Shown here in pieces: positions 1 to 5,835 of a stretch of 8,079 bases of DNA (its first letter is position 1; every line of letters begins with the position of its first letter). Origin of the DNA: Gallionella sp. (GTDB lineage: Bacteria > Pseudomonadota > Gammaproteobacteria > Burkholderiales > Gallionellaceae); contig JADGRM010000093.1 in the NCBI GenBank assembly GCA_017880945.1, forward strand, positions 1-8,079, written 5' to 3'. The notes under the pieces are model-generated. The model did not search any database. It was not told the origin of the DNA and worked only from the letters and a program-made list of their open reading frames with translations. A program made the translations under genes and the position numbers.

Positions 1-85
1 GGATAAACACTGCTTCGCGAACTGATCTGAGCAAAGGCTCGCCGTCATGCCAGCAAACCAGACTGACGGTAAAAGGATTACTCAT
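1..85 (-). CDS. GNAT family N-acetyltransferase, N-terminal fragment cut by window edge
   Basis: Only the first 28 codons lie in the window, starting at ATG 85-83 on the minus strand. They read MSNPFTVSLVCWHDGEPLLR and continue SVREAVFI. A beta strand, then a helix ending in IR/VRxxVFI, is how many small proteobacterial GNAT acetyltransferases begin; in that group the next residues are usually an EQxVPxxEE-type segment, which would lie just outside. GNAT enzymes move an acetyl group from acetyl-CoA to an amine; the substrate cannot be told from here. An AGGGGAG stretch about 9 bases upstream of the ATG is a good ribosome binding site. The gene follows the L,D-transpeptidase stop by 22 bases on the same strand, so it is probably the last or next gene of the tadA operon. 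The family call rests on a short N-terminus and is moderate. Confidence 0.6.
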   Translation of the reverse strand, partial: MSNPFTVSLVCWHDGEPLLRSVREAVFI

Positions 86-107
86 GCTTGCATTCTCCCC
101 TGGAAAA

Positions 108-587
108 TCACTCGATGATTTCGACTGCCGTTCCTACTGGCACCAAATCGAACAACTCAATCAAATCGGTATTGCGCATCCTGATACAGCCATCCGAATC
201 GGGTATCCCGAGTGGCACAGAATCGGGCGTGCCGTGGATGTAGATGTAACGGCGCATGGTATCGCTTTTTCCAAGCCGATTGAAGCCCACTTCGCATCCG
301 GACAACCACAGGATACGCGTCAATATCCAGTCACGTCCGGGAAACTGCGCGCCCAATTTTGGCGTATAGATTTCTCCTGTCGTGCGGCGACCAACGAAAA
401 CGGCATTTTCGGGTTGCCCTGCGCCTATCTTGGCACGAATGATATGTTTGCCGCGCGGCGTGCAATAACTGCCGGATATCTCGCCCACGCCATTCGCGGC
501 AGTGGAGACTGCGTAGCGTCGCAGCACTTGGCCCGAGTCATCCTGCAATTCGAGTTGTTGCTTCGCAATGTTGACGTTTATTTTCAC
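108..587 (-). CDS. L,D-transpeptidase (YkuD/ErfK domain) without signal peptide
   Basis: The product has 159 residues from a GTG start at 587. YkuD enzymes cross-link peptidoglycan or attach proteins to it through a catalytic cysteine. The catalytic block is visible: H118-G119-T120, then S131-D132-G133-C134-I135-R136-M137, with C134 the nucleophile. The family usually has SHGC; here the second position is Asp. The open frame extends to 644, but the GTG start is preferred because it overlaps the tadA stop as GTGA and has AAAAGG four bases upstream. Neither start gives a signal peptide or a membrane segment, although the substrate is periplasmic, so export is unexplained. It could be a family member with a changed role. 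It lies between tadA and a GNAT gene on the same strand and is probably translationally coupled to tadA. Confidence 0.85.
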   Translation of the reverse strand: MKINVNIAKQQLELQDDSGQVLRRYAVSTAANGVGEISGSYCTPRGKHIIRAKIGAGQPENAVFVGRRTTGEIYTPKLGAQFPGRDWILTRILWLSGCEVGFNRLGKSDTMRRYIYIHGTPDSVPLGIPDSDGCIRMRNTDLIELFDLVPVGTAVEIIE

Positions 588-1048
588 GATGCCTTTTGTT
601 GCGCGCGACGCATCGCGAAAAAATCGCTGAGCATTAAACCACACTCGTCCGCGAGCACGCCAACCTTCACTTCGGTGTGGTGATTCAAGCGTGGATCAGC
701 GAACGCGTTCAGCACACTGCCGCACGCGCCGGTCTTGGGGTCACGCGCCCCATACACCAGCCGCGCGATGCGCGCGTGCATGATCGCGCCGGCACACATC
801 AGGCACGGCTCCAGCGTGACGAACAACTCGCAGCCAACCAGCCGGTAATTGCCGATATTTTGCGCGGCATCGCGCAAAGCCATCATCTCCGCATGTGCAG
901 TAGGGTCATTGCGCGAGATCGGCGCATTGTAACCGCGGCCGATGATCTTGCCGTCCAGCACCACCACCGCACCCACCGGCACTTCGCCGGCAGCCTGCGC
1001 CAGGCTTGCCAGCTCGAGCGCGAGGAGCATGTAATCTGAATCAGTCAT
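584..1048 (-). CDS. tadA: tRNA adenosine(34) deaminase TadA
   Basis: TadA deaminates adenosine 34 to inosine in the anticodon wobble position of tRNA-Arg(ACG), letting one tRNA read several arginine codons; it is usually essential and works in the cytosol. The 154-residue product shows the complete zinc deaminase signature: H52-A53-E54 (zinc ligand and proton shuttle) and P81-C82-L83-M84-C85 (two zinc ligands). The EVPVGAVVV block near 22-30, the PTAHAEMMALR block and the end block ADECGLMLSDFFAMRR match bacterial TadA closely. The open frame runs up to 1105, but ATG 1048 (MTDSDYM) fits the family length. No good ribosome binding site precedes it; instead its ATG overlaps the stop of a small upstream ORF as ATGA, which suggests coupling. 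Its own stop overlaps the start of the L,D-transpeptidase. Confidence 0.95.
   Translation of the reverse strand: MTDSDYMLLALELASLAQAAGEVPVGAVVVLDGKIIGRGYNAPISRNDPTAHAEMMALRDAAQNIGNYRLVGCELFVTLEPCLMCAGAIMHARIARLVYGARDPKTGACGSVLNAFADPRLNHHTEVKVGVLADECGLMLSDFFAMRRAQQKAS
592..597 (-). promoter_or_regulatory. Ribosome binding site that decides the L,D-transpeptidase start
   Basis: The minus strand reads AAAAGG, four bases, then GTG. It lies inside the last codons of tadA. It supports the GTG at 587 over the ATG at 644, which would force a 61-base overlap with tadA. Confidence 0.6.
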
Positions 1049-1206
1049 AACGGTCGATTTTGTGAAAACAGGCAACTCTGGTAAAACGGGCAGCAACCGT
1101 AGCACAACCGCGCCGGTTTGACGAGGACGCGAAGATGCTTGCCTTTAGTGCGTTTTTTGACAAGAATGTCACCCTCTTTAGCGAATTCACTTATGTCAGA
1201 AAACAC
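1045..1206 (-). CDS. Possible small cysteine-rich protein upstream of tadA, unrecognised
   Basis: A 53-codon frame from GTG 1206 (or 64 codons from TTG 1239) ends in a TGA that overlaps the tadA ATG as ATGA. It looks more protein-like than the shadow frames around it. The first half is charged (EGDILVKKRTKGKHLRVLVK) and the end carries four cysteines in CYGCCPFYQSC, a CxxCC...C arrangement that could bind zinc or an Fe-S cluster. Codons such as CGC, CCG, CTG and GGC are those used by the neighbours. Against it: there is no ATG start, the ribosome binding site (AGGGA) is about 13 bases from the GTG, and its 5' end overlaps the divergent bcp start by 14 bases. I do not recognise the family and assign no function. 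Confidence 0.42.
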   Translation of the reverse strand: MFSDISEFAKEGDILVKKRTKGKHLRVLVKPARLCYGCCPFYQSCLFSQNRPL

Positions 1207-1651
1207 AGTCGCAGATTTTTCCCTGCCTGCCACGGGCAATCAGACCTTCACCCTGTCTGGCGCGCGCGGCAAGCATCTGGTGGTTTATTTTTATCCCAAG
1301 GACGATACACCGGGTTGCACCGCCGAGGCGCAGCAGTTCCGCGACGTGTATGAAAAATTCAAAAAGGCGCATTGCGAAGTCGTCGGCATTTCGCGTGACA
1401 GCCTCAAGTCGCATGAAAACTTCAAGGCCAAGTTCACGCTGCCGTTCGAGTTGCTTTCGGATCCCGATGAAACCGCGTGCAACCTGTTCGGCGTGATCAA
1501 GCTGAAGAACATGTACGGCAAACAAGTGCGCGGTATCGAACGCAGCACTTTTGTCTTCGATAAAGATGGCATACTTCGCCGTGAATGGCGCGGGCTCAAG
1601 GCCGATGGCCACGCGCAGGAAGTGCTCGATTTCGTCACAACCCTAAACTAA
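1193..1651 (+). CDS. bcp: Thiol peroxidase of the Bcp/PrxQ family
   Basis: This cytosolic peroxiredoxin reduces hydrogen and alkyl peroxides using electrons from thioredoxin or a similar donor. From ATG 1193 it has 152 residues, the usual Bcp length; the frame is open from 1118, but those extra residues are Arg/Leu-rich and do not fit the family. The fold markers are in order: VADFSLPATG at 6-15, VVYFYPKDDTPGCT at 30-43 with peroxidatic C42, and the conserved R117 in GIERSTFVFD. E. coli Bcp has its resolving cysteine five residues after the peroxidatic one; here that place is Q47. The other cysteines, C61 and C96, are not at the alternative site known from Xanthomonas-type PrxQ (about +36), so the protein may work as a 1-Cys enzyme. 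The ribosome binding site is weak. The PIN-PhoH gene follows after 9 bases. Confidence 0.93.
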   Translation: MSENTVADFSLPATGNQTFTLSGARGKHLVVYFYPKDDTPGCTAEAQQFRDVYEKFKKAHCEVVGISRDSLKSHENFKAKFTLPFELLSDPDETACNLFGVIKLKNMYGKQVRGIERSTFVFDKDGILRREWRGLKADGHAQEVLDFVTTLN

Positions 1652-1660
1652 AGGAACGTA

Positions 1661-3091
1661 ATGTCCCCACCCCCACGCAACAAAACGGCCAACACGGAGA
1701 AGGATTCCGAAATCAAGTTGTTCGTTCTGGACACCAACGTGTTATTGCACGACCCGACCAGCTTGTTCCGCTTCGAAGAACATGATATTTGCCTGCCGAT
1801 GTTCGTGCTGGAAGAACTGGACAACAAGAAAAAGGGCATGACCGAAGTCGCCAGAAATGCCCGTCAAGCCAGCCGCTTCCTGGATCAGATCGTCAGCGAT
1901 GCGCCGCACAAGATCGAGGAAGGCATCGCGCTTGAATCCGCCGCGCACAAGAATTGTACGGGGCGCTTATTCCTGCAAACCAGTTTCGTCAAATACGAGT
2001 TGCCGCAAAACCTGGAACTGGGCAAAGCGGACAACGCGATTCTCGGTGTCGTCATCGGCCTGCAAAAACAGCAGCCGCAACGTTCGGTGATCCTGGTCAG
2101 CAAGGACATCAACATGCGCATCAAGGCGCGCGCGTTGGGCTTGGAAGCCCAGGACTATTTCAATGACAAGGTGCTGGAAGACAGCGACCTGCTCTACACC
2201 GGCGTGCTGCCGTTACCGGCTGATTTTTGGGAGAGCCATGACAAAGACATGAAGTCGTGGCAGAAGGAAGGCCACACTTATTACCAGATACAGGGCCCGC
2301 TGTGCGGGGCATTTTTCGTCAATCAATTCGTCTATCAGGAAAATGGTGCCGCGCCGTTTTATGCCGTGGTGCTGGAACAGAACGACCAGACCGCCCTGCT
2401 GCGCACCCTGACCGATTACACCCACAGCAAGAACAACGTTTGGGGCATCACTGCGCGCAATCGCGAACAGAACTTTGTGCTCAATCTGCTGTTAAATCCG
2501 GAGATCGATTTCGTCACCCTATTGGGGCAGGCAGGCACGGGTAAAACCCTGCTGACCCTGGCGGCCGGCTTGTTGCAGACTCTGGAAACCAAGCTGTATT
2601 CCGAAATCATCATCACCCGCGTGACGGTTCCGGTCGGCGAAGACATCGGCTTCCTGCCCGGTACCGAAGAAGAGAAAATGACCCCATGGATGGGCGCGCT
2701 GGAAGACAACCTCGATGTGCTGAACAAATCCGACGAAGAAGGCGGCGATTGGGGACGTGCCGCAACGCGCGACCTGATACGCTCGCGAATCAAGGTCAAA
2801 TCGCTCAATTTCATGCGCGGACGCACCTTTCTCAACAAGTATGTGATCATCGACGAGGCACAGAACCTTACGCCCAAACAAATGAAAACGCTGGTCACCC
2901 GCGCCGGCCCCGGCACCAAGGTGGTGTGCATGGGTAACATCGCGCAGATCGACACACCTTATCTGACCGAAGGAAGCTCCGGCCTGACCTATGTGGTGGA
3001 TCGCTTCAAGGGCTGGCCACACGGCGGACACGTCACGCTGATGCGCGGCGAACGTTCGCGGCTGGCGGATTATGCAGGTGAGGTATTGTAG
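1661..3091 (+). CDS. PIN-PhoH family ATPase (PhoH2/YlaK type)
   Basis: This is a two-domain protein of 476 residues. The N-terminal PIN domain begins at FVLDTNVLLHDP (D24 first acidic residue) and includes LEELD near 50 and a late acidic segment near VSKDINMR; PIN domains are metal-dependent ribonucleases. The C-terminal PhoH domain is a P-loop ATPase: Walker A GQAGTGKT at 289-296 and Walker B YVIIDEAQN at 394-402, with an RVTVPVGEDIGFLPG block between them. The mycobacterial PhoH2 relatives unwind and cut RNA, so an RNA-processing role is likely but not shown here. The ribosome binding site AAGGAA lies 4 bases before the ATG at 1661. It forms a two-gene unit with bcp, a neighbourhood I associate with betaproteobacteria. 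An REP pair follows its stop. The frame is intact with no missing motif. Confidence 0.93.
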   Translation: MSPPPRNKTANTEKDSEIKLFVLDTNVLLHDPTSLFRFEEHDICLPMFVLEELDNKKKGMTEVARNARQASRFLDQIVSDAPHKIEEGIALESAAHKNCTGRLFLQTSFVKYELPQNLELGKADNAILGVVIGLQKQQPQRSVILVSKDINMRIKARALGLEAQDYFNDKVLEDSDLLYTGVLPLPADFWESHDKDMKSWQKEGHTYYQIQGPLCGAFFVNQFVYQENGAAPFYAVVLEQNDQTALLRTLTDYTHSKNNVWGITARNREQNFVLNLLLNPEIDFVTLLGQAGTGKTLLTLAAGLLQTLETKLYSEIIITRVTVPVGEDIGFLPGTEEEKMTPWMGALEDNLDVLNKSDEEGGDWGRAATRDLIRSRIKVKSLNFMRGRTFLNKYVIIDEAQNLTPKQMKTLVTRAGPGTKVVCMGNIAQIDTPYLTEGSSGLTYVVDRFKGWPHGGHVTLMRGERSRLADYAGEVL

Positions 3092-3102
3092 GGATATGAA
3101 TT

Positions 3103-3163
3103 GTAGGAGCGCAATTTATTGCGCGATGAAGCAATCCAATCGCCCGACAAGTCGGGCTCCTAC
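3103..3163. repeat. Inverted pair of REP palindromes (BIME-like)
   Basis: Two GTAG-type REP units face each other. The first, 3103-3126, starts GTAGGAGC and forms a hairpin GCGCAAT-TT-ATTGCGC (3109-3124). The second, 3140-3163, is on the other strand: its rc also starts GTAGGAGC and its stem is GCCCGAC/GTCGGGC, loop TT. Head and stem architecture are shared while stem sequence differs, as is usual for REP families that are moved by RAYT transposases. The pair sits 11 bases after the phoH2 stop and before msrB. No T-tract follows, so it is not a simple terminator; mRNA 3' protection is possible. Confidence 0.85.
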
Positions 3164-3220
3164 GCCGGAGATATTGGCTTTCCAAGCCCGATGGACAATC
3201 CGCGGGCAATGGTTTTTAAA

Positions 3221-3613
3221 ATGAACGAAATCGAAAAATCAGATACCGACTGGCGCGATGAACTTACTCCCGAGCAATATCAGGTGTGCCGCCAGTGCGG
3301 CACCGAACCGCCGTTCACCGGGGGCTATTGGGATTGCCATGATGCCGGGATTTATCGCTGCGTATGTTGCGGCAACCCCTTGTTTGATTCTGCAACCAAG
3401 TTCGATTCCGGCAGCGGCTGGCCGAGCTTTTGGCAACCCTATAAACCCGAAAACGTCATATCGCGCACCGATACCAGTCACGGCGTGACGCGAGTTGAAG
3501 TATGCTGCAAACAATGCGGCGCGCATCTCGGCCATATATTCCCGGACGGGCCGCAACCCACCGGGTTACGCTTTTGCATCAATTCCGTCGCACTTGCGCT
3601 GGACAAAAATTAA
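3221..3613 (+). CDS. msrB: Peptide-methionine (R)-S-oxide reductase MsrB
   Basis: MsrB reduces the R form of methionine sulfoxide in proteins, repairing oxidative damage, with thioredoxin as donor. The 130-residue product covers the whole domain: GTEPPFTGGYWD at 27-38, zinc site one C47-x-x-C50, SGSGWPSFWQP at 63-73, zinc site two C96-x-x-C99 in CCKQCGAHLGHIFPDGP, and catalytic C119 in RFCINS. E. coli MsrB has Cys in SGCGWPSF as the resolving residue; here it is S65. Extra cysteines C23, C26, C39, C49 and C95 are present; C26, in QCGTEPPF, is a possible substitute. The frame is open to 3119 through the REP pair, which is not plausible coding. ATG 3191, 3209 and 3221 are all in frame and none has a clear ribosome binding site; 3221 fits the family best. 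yciB follows after 18 bases. Confidence 0.94.
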   Translation: MNEIEKSDTDWRDELTPEQYQVCRQCGTEPPFTGGYWDCHDAGIYRCVCCGNPLFDSATKFDSGSGWPSFWQPYKPENVISRTDTSHGVTRVEVCCKQCGAHLGHIFPDGPQPTGLRFCINSVALALDKN

Positions 3614-3631
3614 CTTGATACCGCTATCGTC

Positions 3632-4174
3632 ATGAAACTGCTATTTGATCTGTTCCCCATCATCCTGTTTTTCATCGCCTTCAAGTTCCAGGGCATTTAC
3701 GTCGCCACGGCGGTAGCGATTGGCGCCACAATCTTGCAGATCATCTGGACAAAATATCGGCACGGCAAAGTAGACACGATGCTATGGGTAAGCTTTGCCA
3801 TCATCGCGGTGTTCGGCGGTGCAACACTGTTGCTGCATAACGAAAGCTTCATCAAGTGGAAACCTACCGTGCTGTATTGGGTGTTTTCCGTCATTTTACT
3901 GTTCTCGAATCTGCTGTTTCACAAGAACCTGATGCGCACGTTGCTGCAGGAGAAGATCGCCATGCCGCTGCATGCATGGAATCGCCTCAACCTGAGCTGG
4001 AGCCTGTTCTTTGCGGTACTCGGTTTTATCAATCTGTATGTGGCGTTCAACTACTCCACCGATACCTGGGTGAATTTCAAACTGTTCGGCTTCACCAGTT
4101 TGATGCTGGTGTTCATCCTGGCGCAAGGCGTATGGCTGGCGAAATATGCGGACGAGAAGAAAGAGGACAACTAA
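3632..4174 (+). CDS. yciB: Inner membrane septation protein YciB (IspZ family)
   Basis: YciB is an inner membrane protein that affects envelope integrity and cell division; it is known to interact with divisome and elongation proteins in E. coli, and Shigella mutants (ispZ) have septation defects. The 180-residue product starts MKLLFDLFPIILFFIAFKFQ, the family's typical opening, and has hydrophobic segments at about 3-19, 22-40, 49-68, 78-95, 119-138 and 148-168. The WKPTVLYWVFS block at 76-86 and the LMRTLLQEKIAMPLHAWNRL region at 100-119 are family landmarks. The C-terminus is short and charged (KYADEKKEDN). The ribosome binding site before ATG 3632 is weak, so translation may depend on the msrB stop 18 bases upstream. 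A 159-base palindrome-bearing gap separates it from yciI. Confidence 0.95.
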   Translation: MKLLFDLFPIILFFIAFKFQGIYVATAVAIGATILQIIWTKYRHGKVDTMLWVSFAIIAVFGGATLLLHNESFIKWKPTVLYWVFSVILLFSNLLFHKNLMRTLLQEKIAMPLHAWNRLNLSWSLFFAVLGFINLYVAFNYSTDTWVNFKLFGFTSLMLVFILAQGVWLAKYADEKKEDN

Positions 4175-4204
4175 TGCACGACTTCATCTCGCCGATCCCG
4201 CGCC

Positions 4205-4281
4205 CTCTCCTCAATCCTCTCCCGCAAGCAGGAGAGGAAGCAATCGCCCCCTTTCCCTTTGTGGCAAGGTTAGGATGGGGT
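4205..4281. repeat. Dispersed palindromic repeat, two inverted copies, between yciB and yciI
   Basis: The left copy has TCCTCTCC (4215-4222), an 8-base loop CGCAAGCA and GGAGAGGA (4231-4238), preceded by CCCTCTCCTCAA. This is the layout of a palindrome common between proteobacterial genes (CCCTCTCCC-CGCAAGCG-GGGAGAGGG type). The right part, about 4246-4281, reads on the opposite strand as AACCCCATCCTAACC followed by a decayed stem, so it looks like a second, inverted and degraded copy. The two fill most of the 159-base gap. No open frame is supported here. Family identity is from memory of the motif. Confidence 0.6.
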
Positions 4282-4333
4282 TGGCTGGTATAACGAAAAT
4301 AGCAGGTATGACAAATCTTATAAGGGACTTTTG

Positions 4334-4636
4334 ATGTTATATGCAATCATCGGGCAGGATGTCCCCAACAGCTTGGACAAACGCATGACTGCCCGCCCCA
4401 CGCATGTTGCCCGCTTGCAAGAACTGCAGAGCCGGGGGCGCCTGCTGCTGGCCGGGCCATTTCCCGCTGTGGACGCGCTTGAACCCGGCGCGGCAGGATT
4501 CACCGGCAGCCTGATCGTGGCCGAATTCCCTACGCTGGCGTCCGCACAAGAGTGGGCGAATGCCGACCCTTACGTAACAGCCGGGGTATATGCAGAGGTT
4601 CGTGTGCAGCCGTTCAGAAAAACCTTTCCGCAATGA
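4334..4636 (+). CDS. yciI: YciI family protein
   Basis: This is a 100-residue cytosolic protein closely resembling E. coli YciI across its length, including MLYxIxxQD at the start, RPTHVARLQEL at 21-31, GRLLLAGPFPAVDA near 35-48, GAAGFTGSLIVAEF and ADPYVTAGVY near the end. The fold is a ferredoxin-like (dimeric alpha+beta barrel) domain. H24 is the conserved histidine proposed as part of an active site; the physiological reaction is not established, though distant relatives include a dehydrochlorinase. The ATG at 4334 has AAGGGA seven bases upstream; a TTG directly before it (4331) is not needed. bolA starts 7 bases after its stop, so the two are co-transcribed and possibly coupled. Confidence 0.93.
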   Translation: MLYAIIGQDVPNSLDKRMTARPTHVARLQELQSRGRLLLAGPFPAVDALEPGAAGFTGSLIVAEFPTLASAQEWANADPYVTAGVYAEVRVQPFRKTFPQ

Positions 4637-4643
4637 GATTCCC

Positions 4644-4910
4644 ATGAATGAACGCGAAACAAAAATGCGCGCCCGTCTTGCCGTGCTTGAACCGGTGCAG
4701 CTGGAAATCATCGACGAAAGCCATAAGCACGCCGGTCATGCCGGTGCGCGCGATGGCGGCGGGCATTATGTAGTGCGTATCGTTTCGGCACAGTTTGTCG
4801 GCAAAAACACGGTAGCCCGCCACCGTATGATATATTCCGCAATGGGGGAGTTAATGAAGCGCGAAATCCACGCACTCACCATACAGGCGCTTGCGCCGAA
4901 CGAGATTTAA
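4644..4910 (+). CDS. bolA: BolA family protein
   Basis: BolA proteins pair with monothiol glutaredoxins that carry a [2Fe-2S] cluster, helping iron-sulfur trafficking and sensing, and some bind DNA and affect cell shape under stress. The 88-residue product has the full domain: the helix MRARLAVLEPVQLEIIDES, then the candidate cluster-binding histidines in SHKHAGHAGA (22-31), the loop GGGHYVVRIVSAQFVGKNTV, and the signature ARHRMIYSAMGELMKREIHALTI with H80-equivalent at the IHALTI motif. The start is ATG 4644 with only a weak GAGA upstream; the reading frame is open further into yciI, but those residues do not match the family. It lies between yciI (7-base gap) and the isomerase gene (35-base gap). 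The length and motif order are normal. Confidence 0.94.
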   Translation: MNERETKMRARLAVLEPVQLEIIDESHKHAGHAGARDGGGHYVVRIVSAQFVGKNTVARHRMIYSAMGELMKREIHALTIQALAPNEI

Positions 4911-4945
4911 CCGTCACACTTTGATAATTCTTAAGAGGAATAGCA

Positions 4946-5734
4946 ATGTTAAAAACTGTAAAAATTGCAGCACTGGCAATAATTGGCATACTCGCGATCA
5001 ACCCTGCTTTTGCCGAAGACAAGTCCGCCGCCATGGTGAATGGCATCTCCATACCGCAAGCGCGTATTGATCTGCGTGTCAAAGCCGCCGCCGCACAAGG
5101 TCAGCCGGACAGTCCGGAACTGCGCAAGGCGATCCGTGAAGACATGATCAACCTCGAGGTAGTGGCCCAGGAAGCAAAAAAGAATGGCCTGGACAAAAAC
5201 CCTGAGGTCATTGAACAAATGGAACTTGCCAAAGGATCGGTACTGGTCGGCGCATACGTGCAAGACTATGCCAAAAGCCACCCGATCACTGAAGATCAGC
5301 TCAAGCAGGAATATGACAAGCTGAAAACCACTGTCGGAAGCAATGAATATAACGTGAGCCATATCCTGGTTGATACTGAAGATGAGGCTAAAGCGATCAT
5401 CGCGCAACTCGGCAAAAAGGGTAAGTTCGACAAGATCGCCAAAGCAAAATCCAAAGATGCCGGTTCCGCAGAAAAAGGCGGCTCATTGGGCTGGGCAGTC
5501 CCGAGCAACTTCGTCCCACCGTTTGCCAACGCACTGCTCAGCCTGAAAAAGGGCACATATACCAAAGAGCCGGTGAAATCCCAATTCGGCTGGCATATCA
5601 TCAAGCTGGACGACGTGCGCAGCCTGAAAGTGCCTTCGTTTGAAGAACTCAAACCGCAAATGCAACAACGCCTGCAACAGCAAACCATTCAGGACTTGAT
5701 TACCGCATTGCGCAGCAAAGCCAAGATCGAGTAA
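4946..5734 (+). CDS. Periplasmic peptidyl-prolyl cis-trans isomerase, parvulin (PpiC/SurA-like) type
   Basis: The 262-residue product catalyses cis-trans isomerisation of X-Pro bonds and probably chaperones secreted or outer membrane proteins. A signal peptide is clear: MLKTVK, hydrophobic 7-18, then NPAFA and cleavage after A23. Residues 24-130 form a helical SurA-N-like segment rich in Lys and Glu; the parvulin domain runs about 136-223, from NVSHILV (H139) through GGSLGW and FVPPFANAL to FGWHIIKLDDVR (F214-H217). A helical C-terminal tail (FEELKPQMQQRLQQQ) follows, so the architecture resembles PrsA and Bordetella Par27 more than the long SurA. AAGAGGAA gives a good ribosome binding site before ATG 4946. 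It is the last gene of the plus-strand run and is followed 18 bases later by a strong terminator. Confidence 0.93.
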   Translation: MLKTVKIAALAIIGILAINPAFAEDKSAAMVNGISIPQARIDLRVKAAAAQGQPDSPELRKAIREDMINLEVVAQEAKKNGLDKNPEVIEQMELAKGSVLVGAYVQDYAKSHPITEDQLKQEYDKLKTTVGSNEYNVSHILVDTEDEAKAIIAQLGKKGKFDKIAKAKSKDAGSAEKGGSLGWAVPSNFVPPFANALLSLKKGTYTKEPVKSQFGWHIIKLDDVRSLKVPSFEELKPQMQQRLQQQTIQDLITALRSKAKIE

Positions 5735-5752
5735 TTAGAAACGCACCGTAGT

Positions 5753-5785
5753 AAAAAGGGGATGCCGACGGCATCCCCTTTTTTT
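5753..5785. terminator. Strong intrinsic terminator, bidirectional
   Basis: The left arm AAAAAGGGGATGCC (5753-5766), loop GAC and right arm GGCATCCCCTTTTT (5770-5783) pair perfectly over 14 bp, and a T run continues to 5785. The A run on the left makes it a terminator for the minus strand too. It lies 18 bases after the isomerase stop and 50 bases beyond the yceH stop, so it serves both convergent units. Confidence 0.95.
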
Positions 5786-5835
5786 ATTTAAAATCCCCGC
5801 TTACGCGCATTATGGAACACGCGCTAATGATGCTG

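Noticed and set aside
84..683. 199-codon plus-strand frame opposite the L,D-transpeptidase
   Set aside because: It is antisense to a recognised catalytic domain, has no family resemblance and no ribosome binding site.
1157..1182. Promoter for bcp with TTGACA at 1157-1162
   Set aside because: The -35 is perfect, but no acceptable -10 lies at 16-18 bases (only TAGCGA), and the start site would be almost at the ATG.
2416..2955. Long minus-strand frames within phoH2
   Set aside because: They are shadows of a clear P-loop ATPase with intact Walker motifs; composition is Ser/Arg-rich as expected for antisense frames.
3119..3220. N-terminal extension of MsrB through the REP pair
   Set aside because: The added residues are encoded by palindromic repeat DNA from a TTG start and are absent from the family.
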